A DNA stretch of 64,000 bases from Astropecten irregularis (Eukaryota > Echinodermata > Asteroidea > Paxillosida > Astropectinidae): NCBI GenBank assembly GCA_963971285.1, contig OZ020259.1:4030001-4094000 (forward strand), given 5' to 3'. The notes beneath the pieces are model-generated. The model was given only the letters and a program-made list of their open reading frames with translations. It was not told the DNA's origin and ran no database searches. The position numbers and the translations under genes are program-made. Numbering within the stretch: position 1 is the first letter of the stretch; each line of letters opens with the position of its first letter. Shown one piece after another: positions 55,664-64,000 of the stretch.

Positions 55664-56870
55664 AAGACCATTCGCGTTCACAAAATGAAATGAAACAACG
55701 GACCTCATGCAGTTTTTAAATGCCTTACTAAAACCTCAGAGCAACTGTTTTAATTGGGCCTGTGATTTTACCCACTTTCTTATACTGTTTCAGGGCTAAC
55801 AACAGCTTTTTTGTTTGTATGCTAATTAGAATGTCCATCTTCATGAGCAAAACTGTGATGTCATCTGGGTAACTGAGAGCAGTAATCCAATTGATTTGTG
55901 CACAAATAATTGAGATTGTTGTATAGGTTTTCTGACAGACCTCTTCCTCCTCAATGAGGTTTATTGTGCCGAATATATGTTCCTTTCACTCAACTGGTGG
56001 TGTAATATTTTTTGCCAAACCATTTCTATTGGTCAAGTTTGCCTCTTCATTTTTATGTTTTTTTCCCTTTATACTTTTGCTGTTGTTTCCCCACACTAGC
56101 ATGAATGATAATTCCCCCGTTTTGCAAAGCCATTCAAATGAAAACCAAAATGCTGGTTCGAAACCAAAATAAGATTTGCCATTCATTATCTGTCAGTATA
56201 TTCTCTGTATGAAGGCAATAAAATAACCTGACTGAAAAAAGCACTGCGTAAACCTTTTAAGCAATTATACTAGCTAGTTACATCTTGTCCAGTATACTGG
56301 GCCAGTAAACGCATAGCCAGTAGCAATGGCATGCTATTTGTAAACCACTTAGTCAGTTTTCTGTCCATTTGTTTTTTAAACAAACAAGGAATATTGTTAG
56401 AAAGCATCCATTCCAAACATCCAATATATCGTAGTTCGGGAAGATTTTATCCAAATCTGTGTTCAGGTTTTCCAAAAACTGAAACTCTGTTTTTGTTTTT
56501 GTATCATATAATTGTGGAACTGTTTCACTTCGTTCATTATAGGTTGTATATATATTTTTTTTTTCTGCAATGGAGAGTTAGGCCTATACATGTATTATTT
56601 TATGGGCAAAATATGCGATTCAACAATCATGTATAAAATCGATATATGTTAGTTTTTTGGTTTTGTGTGCATGCTTGTTTACTTGCCAGGGTTTTTTGTT
56701 TAATATCTAGAAGAGTTTCACATCAGTGTCATAGAGGTATTTAATGGAGGTAGGTAGACAAGATTTATTGCTATTTTTACACTGATTTCTCCTCCTATTA
56801 TGAGCAAGCATTACAAGTGCTCTGGGTAATTCAGTCTTAGTTTTTTCACTCAATTTCAGTCCACTTTTGC
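55664..56870. other. Non-coding, no feature recognised
   Basis: AT-rich; no gene or clear repeat. Confidence 0.4.
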
Positions 56871-56871
56871 T

Positions 56872-57235
56872 CAAATTCTACGTGGTGATAGCTAAGACAT
56901 GGCTGTATCACAATGTCTGTATCTTGAAGTGATAAACAGTTTAATTTTAGTTCTCGACAGAAAAAGTGTTGCGGGTTTTGGGGGGACACCCTGTACATGT
57001 ATATAGACACAGTCAGAGTAAAATGACCACAATTGGAACACACAACGTTTATTAAAGACATCAGTGCCGAATGTAATGGAAACAACACAAGCAATGATGG
57101 TACATGTATTTTGTACAGCTATGGAAAGTTTGTAAAAATGTTGAATTTGGTCACGGTGTCTTTCGAGAAGACGAAATGATTTGCAACATTTTGCCGCCCA
57201 TGCCAACCTCGAGCATATGTTTATAAACAAAAGAA
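56872..57235 (-). mobile_element. GTGTCCC arm plus repeat shared with 10085
   Basis: CTTGAAGTGATAAACAGTTT to GGGACACCCTGTACATG (56920-57000) is one arm of the fold-back family. 57025-57235 is the inverse of 10085-10330 (GGAAACAACACAAGCAATGA, GAAGACGAAATGATTTGCAA). Confidence 0.6.
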
Positions 57236-58324
57236 AGGTCCATGATAGATTTGGTATAATATAAGGGAAAACGAATTAATAATTATTTTGTTATGAATAT
57301 GTTATTATTTAGTAAGGGATAATCTTAATAAGGAATAACTAATGACATATTTTGTTGACATTGTCAACCTTGTATAAAATCTATACGTGTACTGTAATCT
57401 TATTTGCCATCGCGAAATCATGTGCCATAAACATTGTTACGATACACGTACATTGTTCTAGACAGTTGAGTTCCTTGTGGTTTAGTTGATAATTTTATGG
57501 TTAAAAAAAAACATTTACCAACGATTTTTTAGGAACTTATTTATTAGTATAAAACATGCTCCGTGGCACCCCAAAGTAATGAATCGTTTTTCATAATAAC
57601 CATTGTAACTTATTCACCGAGTGACACGGAGTAGAATGGGTGATACTAAGATTATTCATTAAATGAGAAAGAGTTGAAAAAAAAAACAATGTGTATTTGT
57701 TGGTTCATTTCGTATGGAATTGGAAAGTGCCTAAAAAGACTATTATAATTATAGTTTGGTGCTGTTGCATCTTTACGACTTTGTTACTGTCCACCACTAC
57801 CTTCGATCTTGCATACAGATCCTTCTGTGCCCATTCTCTGACCACATCACTTGGCTATACCCATAGGTGTCGATTTCTTTTCATGATTAGGGGGATGATT
57901 GGTGATTTTGGTGTCCTATGCGAGGGAGCGAAGCGACCGGCCGAGCGGGGAAGGCTGTGGGAGGTGGGATACCCCCTCCTAAACCAGAGCCTTTTTAATA
58001 AAAACAAAACGGAATCGAAAAGTCGCATTCAATTTTAGAGCATTTAAAAGCGAATTAAACATGGTGTAGTATAAATTGGTCGGAGCCCAAATGAATATGG
58101 GTCGGTCGGAAATGAGAACCACAGTAATAAAAAGGGGCGCCCTAAGCGCTAATGGGGGGGGGGGGGGGGTGCTAAGTGGCCGGGGTGATTGTTGTTAAAT
58201 TAGACAACCAAAGAGGATATCAGTTTACTTTAGGGTTTAGTAAGAGGGCGACGAAATCAAAAAGCTAAACATTATTTTTTTTTGAACAAGACACTAAAAA
58301 ACTTAGCCTTTTCCAAATCCAAAC
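57236..58324. other. Non-coding; GC-rich patch at 57850-58010
   Basis: 57850-58010 (GGTGTCGATTTCTTTTCATG, GAGGGAGCGAAGCGACCGGC, GGGATACCCCCTCC) resembles the end of an unclassified dispersed element. A G-run lies at 58153-58170. No gene. Confidence 0.4.
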
Positions 58325-58395
58325 CTAGTTGCGATGATCGTAACCCTAGGTCTGACATGGGGACAGGGACCTTAGGGTTACGATCATCGCAACTA
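58325..58395. repeat. 28-bp-arm hairpin
   Basis: CTAGTTGCGATGATCGTAAC/CCTAGGTC against GACCTTAGGG/TTACGATCATCGCAACTA with a 15-bp loop; nearly perfect. It sits at the edge of a GCTCCGG repeat. Confidence 0.85.
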
Positions 58396-58620
58396 ATCCA
58401 AACCTAGCTCGCCGCGGCGGCTCCGGCTTCGTCTCTGTCATCCATAAATACTGAAAATATAAGTTGTGATTTTTCACGGAAGCTGAAAACGCTGTTTTCT
58501 TTTCAAACCAGAGAATCTGCTTCCGAACCGCAGTAAAAAGCCTCTATTTTGATACCCGTTTTTTTTTTTTTTAGAATGGATTCACCATTGGAGCCAGAGC
58601 CGTAGCCGAGGTTTGGAAAG
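58396..58620. repeat. GCTCCGGCTC dispersed repeat
   Basis: CGGCGGCTCCGGCTTCGTCT, AAACCAGAGAATCTGCTTCC and GAATGGATTCACCATTGGAG, with inverted GGCTCCGGCT/AGCCAGAGCCG-like ends. It ends 170 bp before TMEM18. Confidence 0.65.
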
Positions 58621-58790
58621 GTTTATATGCAAGACTGTGGTCAAATGAGGGCGCTGTTTTTGTCTAATGTTGTGATACTTGACACGTTGTCGGCGCGTTG
58701 TCGTCTGCGAATGTTGTTTTTTTGACTGTTTTGAACAATTAAAATAGCCAAAGTTCACAGAGTTCATCACTTGAGGTTTTTCACTTCAAG

Positions 58791-61547
58791 ATGGATGTGG
58801 AGGGAGCCATTGGAGTGGACGAAATTAAGGGAATGCTTGATTTCTTAGAACATGTGAGTTACACACCGTTCTTTCCTAGTACTAGTACTAGTACTAGTGC
58901 TAACGTTAGTAAAGTTCTAGCATTGTTGCACATGTCGGAAAGAATTCCGGGGTTAGTGTAGTTTACGCCACCCATATTATTTTCAGTATTTATTTACCTT
59001 CTTCTGTTTAAAAATGAGATTCGTTACTTAAAGCAAATTTATTCATATTTCATGGGTCCTGAAAACCCTAAAAATAAAATGAACTTATTTCGGCTGTTTC
59101 ATGACACCGCTTATAGGCAAGCATGCGCACACGGACCCTGCGTGGACCAATATACGTTTGATTTAACCTAAGACAAATCTCATTTTAATAACAGATTTCT
59201 TGGCTCATGGCTGTTTATGTTTTCCCCGCAGATTGATTGGACTGAACCTTGGCTGGCTGCTCTGCTATTCTTCCATGTTCTCTGCGCCTTCTTAATTGTT
59301 CTCACACGCAAGTTCTTCAACGTCCAACTTGTCATTTTCATGCTGTTACGTAAGCAACTTTCTCTTTGTTTTAAACACACAGTACAGGATTGGTAACATG
59401 TCATACCAAAACAGAAATGTTCACAGATTTACGTATAACTTTCAGGATATGAAGATGCTGCTGGTAGAAACCTGACGTTAAAATATTTCTGCTTGAAATT
59501 ATGTATTTATCCAGAAATTTTTTATAAGACAAATTGAGTCGGGTTTTCGCTATTATTTTGTGATCAGCTCAAATTTTCACAGATTATATATATTTTCATG
59601 CACATACTGGATCAGACAAAGTGTGAGTGCTGTTCTGTGACATTTACCAATCATGTAATTTTACCTTTAGATACTGTATTATCGTAGCGTTATAATAAAA
59701 AAACAATGGGGGGGGGGAAATATGCTGGGTTTGATTATTTATTTTGTGTCATTGAGTAATGAAAGAATTATAAACACATTATTAGCCACATGCCAGTCAT
59801 AGCCTGGTTCATGTTTGCGTCACCCTCTTTTAACTTCAATCTTCAAGACTTATCTCAGTTGAAATGGTTGTGTTTGTTTGTTTGTTTGTTTTTTAGTTGG
59901 TCTCATCTTTTTCTCGGAGACGTTCAACGAGCTTGCAGCCTTGAATTACAAGTAGGTTTTGGGGTGGTTCTTTTTTTTCTTACTGTTCTGAGTGTTCTTT
60001 AGTTTATGTTTGAGCCATTTAGACTTTGAGGAAGATCCTGCTAGGATCAAAACGTCAGGCTCTTCTTACTCTGAGTGCCTTTGAGAAAGATCCTACTAGG
60101 ATCAAAACATCAGGCCCTCCTAACTCTGAGCAGCCTTTGAGAAAGATCCTGCAAGGATCGAAATGTCAGGCCCACCCAACTCCAAGCAGCCTTTGAGAAA
60201 GATCCCGCTAGGATCGAAATGTCAGGCTCTTCTAACTCTGTGCAGCCTTTGAGAAAGATCCTGCGAGGATCGAAATTTCAGGCCCTCCTAACTCTATAAG
60301 CAGCCTTTGAGAAAGATCCTGCCAGGATCAAAATGTCAGGCCCTCCTCCTAACTCTAAGCAGCCTTTGAGAAAGATCCTGCTAGGACCGAAACGTGTCAG
60401 GCCCTCCTAACTGCAAGCATTTTATACATTTCAGGTCATTAATTTGGCTGATGAGAAGTTTGCAGCAGTTTAATACCTTGTACATGTATTGAGTTTATTA
60501 CTTGTATTGTTCATGTTTAAAATGATTTAGTACACGAGAACAAAGTCATGTCTCCACAAGGACAAGCCTGGAATTTAACGGAGGCCACGAAGGCCATTGC
60601 CTTCGTTGCCCTGGTTCTTGGCCTTGGTGCCCCCTTCAAATGTTTCCATAGACATTATGATTTTCCAATGGAAGTGACCCTTGCAATGGAAAAGTGGCCT
60701 TGCCCCTTTCAGAACCAAACTCCAGGCCTGCAAGGATGCCAATTCCGGTATGTGTGTTTCCCAGAAGTGTGTGCATCCGTCGACATCTTGTGTTTCGGTA
60801 TTTCATTTTTTTCTCTCGTTCTGCATTTCAGGATGTTTTCCAAGCAGCAGTATTTTGATTCCAACGGTCTGTTCATTGCAGTGATCTTCAGCTTCCCTCT
60901 ACTGTGCAACTGCTTGCTGATGGTGGTAAGTTTGCACTGTAAATCGCTTGGGAAGCATCGCTTGCCCTTAAAGGTATAATACAGGATTGGTAAAGGTCAC
61001 AGAACACCACTCACACTTTGTCTGATCCATCATGGACATGCAATAATAAGCCTGTGAAAATCTGAGCTCAATCAGACATCTGAGTTACGAGAAAATAGCG
61101 AAAACCAAACTCAATTTTTCTTATAAAACATTAAGAATGGTTTTAGATCTTACCCGACGCGAGATCGAAACAGTTTTCAGCCTTTGTTTGACAAATTTCT
61201 GGATAAATGCAGCATTTCGGGCTGAAATATTTTAAAGGTATGTTTCTACCACCTCCATCGTCATACCCTGAAAGTTATACGTAAATCTGTGAAGATTTCT
61301 GTTTGGGTATGTTTAATACCAATCCTGTACTGTACCTTTAAAGTGGCGGTGTGATGCCTCATAGAGGGGTGGGCGGACGTCTTTGTTAAGGGCCAGTGCT
61401 TGAAGATGTGTGACCACCTTTGTACTAACTTACCCTGTCGTTTTCTTGCAGGTTATATGGGTGTATCAGACGGCTCATCTACTCGTCAAAGTCAAGCGAG
61501 CGGAGATCAGACACAAAAGCCAAACAGAAGAGGCAAAGGAGAAATGA
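58791..61547 (+). CDS. TMEM18: TMEM18, complete five-exon gene
   Basis: TMEM18 is a small multi-pass protein of the nuclear envelope; human variants near it associate with body mass. Exons 58791-58853, 59232-59349, 59897-59951, 60832-60925 and 61452-61547, all GT-AG, splice in phase to 141 residues (the human protein is 140). Membrane segments at about 28-46 (LAALLFFHVLCAFLIVL), 52-67 and 92-118. Family signatures: DWTEPWLA (23-30), SETFNELAALNY (67-78), FSKQQYFDSNGLF (81-93), VIWVYQTAHLLVK, and a basic C-terminus (KVKRAEIRHK). The ATG follows CACTTCAAG and opens a family-like N-terminus. Introns carry family B MITEs (59380-59672, 60968-61341), a hammerhead-like array and a dispersed repeat. 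Confidence 0.96.
59380..59672 (+). mobile_element. Family B MITE in TMEM18 intron 2
   Basis: CAGTACAGGATTGGTAACAT, GATTTACGTATAACTTTCAG, GGATCAGACAAAGTGTGAG and ACCAATCATGTAATTTTACC. Confidence 0.7.
60025..60425 (+). repeat. Seven-unit array of a hammerhead-like motif in TMEM18 intron 3
   Basis: Units of about 56 bp: TTTGAGAAAGATCCTGCTAG, GATCGAAACGTCAGGCCCTC, CTAACTCTGAGCAGCC. Each has a 6-bp stem GATCCT/AGGATC followed by GAAAC/GAAAT and GTC. Aligned to 51192 the upstream core is TTGAGAA (first unit TTGAGGA) instead of CTGANGA, so the catalytic core is altered. Downstream, TTTCAGGTCATTAATTTGGC matches the 15805 SINE body. Confidence 0.85.
60566..60738. repeat. Dispersed repeat, copy 2, TMEM18 intron 3
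   Basis: Partner of 8562-8745 (CTTGGCCTTGGTGCCCCCTT, ACATTATGATTTTCCAATGG). By chance its frame stays open into the next TMEM18 exon. Confidence 0.7.
60968..61341 (-). mobile_element. Family B MITE, full length, TMEM18 intron 4
   Basis: TTAAAGGTATAATACAGGAT to ACCAATCCTGTACTGTACC with TTAA at both borders, 374 bp. Best reference copy of family B. Confidence 0.85.
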
Positions 61548-61621
61548 ATCGCTGCGGACAAGTTCATTCTTCAGTTCCAGATTTCAGTTTCATGAAGGGT
61601 GAAAGTAAGAGTAGGAAATAA

Positions 61622-62665
61622 TTATGTACTTTGCCGTTGAGTACGAGTTCTTTGCCAAGAATTGAGTTCTTTGTTGTGAGTATGAGTACGGTACTTTATT
61701 GTGAGTATGAGTTCTTTGCCAAGAATACGAGTACTTTGTTGTGAGTGTGAGTACGGTGCTGTTTTAGTACCTTGCCATAAGCACCGGCTTTTTTTTTTTA
61801 ATGAGTACAACTAATATACTTCTACTTATACACCAAGAAAATGAGTATGAGCGCTTTGCATTGGTTATGGGTACTTCGTCATGATTAGGAGTACTCTGTC
61901 ATGAGTTGGAACTCTTTGTCACAAGTATGAGTACTTTGTCATGAGTATGAGTACATTGTCACAAGTATGAGTACTTTGTCACGAGTTTGAGTTCTTTGTC
62001 ACGAGTTTGAGTACTTTGTCATGAGTATGAGTACTTTGTCATGAGTATGAGTACTTTGTCACGAGTATGAGTACTTTGTCACAAGTATGAGTACATTGTC
62101 ACGAGTATGAGTACTTTGTCATGAGTATGAGTACATTGTCACAAGTATGAGTACTTTGTCACGAGTTTGAGTTCTTTGTCACGAGTTTGAGTACTTTGTC
62201 ATGAGTATGAGTACTTTATCACGAGTTTGAGTTCTTTGTCACAAGTATGAGTACTTTGTCACGAGTTTGAGTTCTTTGTCACGAGTTTGAGTACTTTGTC
62301 ATGAGTATGAGTACTTTATCACATGTATGAGTACATTGTCACAAGTATGAGTACTTTGTCACAAGTACAAGTACTTTGTCACAAGTACTTTGTCACAAGT
62401 ACGAGTACTTTGTCACAAGTTCGAGTACTTTGTCACAAGTTCGAGTACTTTGTCACAAGTTCGAGTACTTTGTCGCAAGTTCGAGTACTTTGTCGCAAGT
62501 GTGAGTAATTTGTCGCAAGTACGAGTACTTTGTCGCAAGTACGAGTAATTTGTCCCAAAAAACGAGTAATTTGTCACAAAGTATGACTACTTTGTCACAA
62601 GTATGACTACTTTGTCACAAGTATGACTACTTTGTCACAAGTATGACTACTTTGTCACAAGTATG
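61622..62665 (+). repeat. About 20-bp GAGTACTTTGTCAC minisatellite
   Basis: About 50 units of ACAAGTATGAGTACTTTGTC with variants (ACGAGTTTGAGTTCTTTGTC, ATGAGTATGAGTACTTTGTC, ACAAGTTCGAGTACTTTGTC). It starts 75 bp after the TMEM18 stop and probably lies in its 3' UTR, since the first AATAAA downstream is at 62845. Confidence 0.9.
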
Positions 62666-62844
62666 AGTACAATACAATGCATTTCTTTTTCTTGTCTAGA
62701 TCTAGTTTACAGTCTTTTATCAGCTCAAGACCATTACAAAAGGAAATATTGATGTTCATACATCGTATACGCTTGTGCAATGCATATTTGATATTTGGGA
62801 AGAAATTATTGAAAAATGTTTGTTTTTAAAACAGCAGACTTAAA

Positions 62845-62850
62845 AATAAA
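62845..62850 (+). terminator. Candidate TMEM18 polyadenylation signal
   Basis: AATAAA in TTAAAAATAAATGAG, 1.3 kb after the stop and beyond the minisatellite. Assigned by position only. Confidence 0.4.
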
Positions 62851-63737
62851 TGAGAGTGTATTTTCTATGACATTTGCTCTGTTTATGGGATAGTATATTT
62901 ACTTGTCTTTATTAAGATTTTGTTTACAAAACAGAAACACTGATGAAAATACAACTGCTGCAATGGAAACACCGTAGTTGTTGCCATTGCTCATACAAAA
63001 GGCTGGCAAATGGAGTCCAAGTCCAAAGTATCGAGTTCAAGGCCGAGTCCGTATACCAAAATCCGAGTTTATGTTCGAGTACATGCACAGTACATGTACC
63101 TTCAAAAAAGTGCAAGACGGCATGCTTATCATATGTGCGTGATGTGCGGTGTGAATGTACACCATGGGCTAATATCATGCTTTGTGTTCACTTCACTTCC
63201 CTTTTTTCAATCATCTAAAAAAGGACAATCAATATTTTATAAACCTACAGAAAAAGACATAACTATACACAGGAACAGGGATTATAGCCACCACATTTTA
63301 TTCTTCAATTAAAAAAGAAAAATTCTCTATAAATGTACATATATGTGTTGTCTTACAAACGTGTGAAGCAGTATATACATAGAGTTTTAATTGCATACAA
63401 TATAAGGCCAGTATGAAACAAAAAAATACACAAAGCCGAGAGTTAATTCTGCAAATAACGTAATAAAGTGGACGATTTTGACCAAAAAATAGACTCATTT
63501 TTTTGTAAACTAATAAATATTTACAAAGCTGAAAGGTAAGTACAATTTTAAACTTGAAAGGCACTTTGGTTTGGATTTGAAAAAGAAATCATGATTGGAT
63601 AAAATGCTAGTACAACAGCAACATTTAAATAAGAAAAATGAAAAATTTTAATTTCTGTTCTATGTAACAAGGCTGGGTGCTTTAATGAGGTCGAGTTTTT
63701 AAATACCTTTTTTTTTTTTTTTAATAGGCCGCCAATG
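62851..63737. other. AT-rich 3' flank
   Basis: TACTCG-related words at 63010-63085 (GAGTCCAAGTCCAAAGTATC, CGAGTTTATGTTCGAGTAC). No gene seen. Confidence 0.45.
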
Positions 63738-64000
63738 GTAAGGTGACCAGACGTCCCCGATTTCCGGGGACAGTCCCCGATTTGACAGTGCTGTCCCCAA
63801 TGAAAAATTGTCCCCGAAAATGTCCCCGATTCGATGAAATGCCCCCAAAAATTCTAATTGTCCTAAATAAAGAAAAAAATGAACACAAATGCTGTGCTGA
63901 AGAAGATCCATTCTTCAGAGAAGTATGCGAAGACAACCGCCTAAGACATGTAAGTATGTAACCTACTCATGTCAACTGGACAAGATGTCCATAGATGCCA
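63738..64000. repeat. GTCCCCGATTT dispersed repeat, copy 2
   Basis: Same order as 14728-14995: AAGGTGACCAGACGTCCCCG, repeated GTCCCCGATTT, AATGCTGTGCTGAAGAAGAT, CAACTGGACAAGATGTCCAT. It runs off the end of the window. Confidence 0.78.

Noticed and set aside
62323-62508. ORF with TSTLSQVRVLCHK repeats
   Set aside because: Translation of the 20-bp minisatellite after TMEM18.
61622-62665. CRISPR-like array
   Set aside because: Contiguous degenerate repeats without unique spacers, in a eukaryotic gene context.

Overview
The window is invertebrate-deuterostome nuclear DNA, most probably from an echinoderm such as a sea star. That is an inference from spliced genes with GT-AG introns, a eukaryotic UDP-galactopyranose mutase (a gene vertebrates lack), and the general look of the repeats; a lancelet or hemichordate is not excluded. 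Most of the 64 kb is AT-rich, non-coding and packed with short non-autonomous transposons. Coding sequence stands out as GC-richer blocks.

Three genes are supported, all on the + strand. (1) 12685-20468: the last 11 recognisable exons of a gamma-syntrophin (SNTG1/SNTG2 type). They cover the end of the PDZ domain, split PH sequence and the syntrophin-unique C-terminus; exons upstream of these were not found. (2) 44908-47141: one large exon encoding a UDP-galactopyranose mutase-like flavoenzyme fused to a C-terminal DUF3431 domain. A probable small first exon encoding a signal anchor lies at 41522-41639. (3) 58791-61547: a complete five-exon TMEM18 gene of 141 codons.

Syntrophin gamma-2 and TMEM18 are also neighbours in human (2p25.3, from memory), so this looks like old microsynteny with the mutase gene lying between them.

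Layout: 1-12.6 kb, repeats only; 12.7-20.5 kb, syntrophin with transposon-filled introns; 20.5-21.6 kb, a 10-bp minisatellite organised in 170-bp higher-order units just after the syntrophin stop; 21.6-39 kb, repeats, SINEs, a long CAG/CAA tract and a 0.4-kb fold-back; 39-43.7 kb, a 2.2-kb segment present twice on either side of a 200-N gap, most likely two haplotypes left in the assembly; 43.8-44.8 kb, a LINE tail and a CpG-rich inverted-repeat element; 44.9-47.1 kb, mutase-DUF3431; 47.2-58.7 kb, repeats; 58.8-61.5 kb, TMEM18; 61.6-62.7 kb, another 1-kb minisatellite just after a stop codon; 62.7-64 kb, 3' flank and a dispersed repeat.

Main repeat families, named here for reference: family A and B (about 350-375 bp, termini AGGTAGTATCATACTTTGG or AGGTACAGTACAGGATTGG, TTAA at both borders); family 2 (240 bp, termini GGGGCCAATTTCAT); family C (termini AAAGGGAGCATATAGGATTTG); family H (hAT-like, termini CAGGCGCGGTTCTAG with 8-bp target duplications); fold-backs ending ACAGGGTGTCCC; tRNA-headed SINEs; and hammerhead-like Penelope-type motifs. 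No RNA gene, CRISPR array or virus was recognised.
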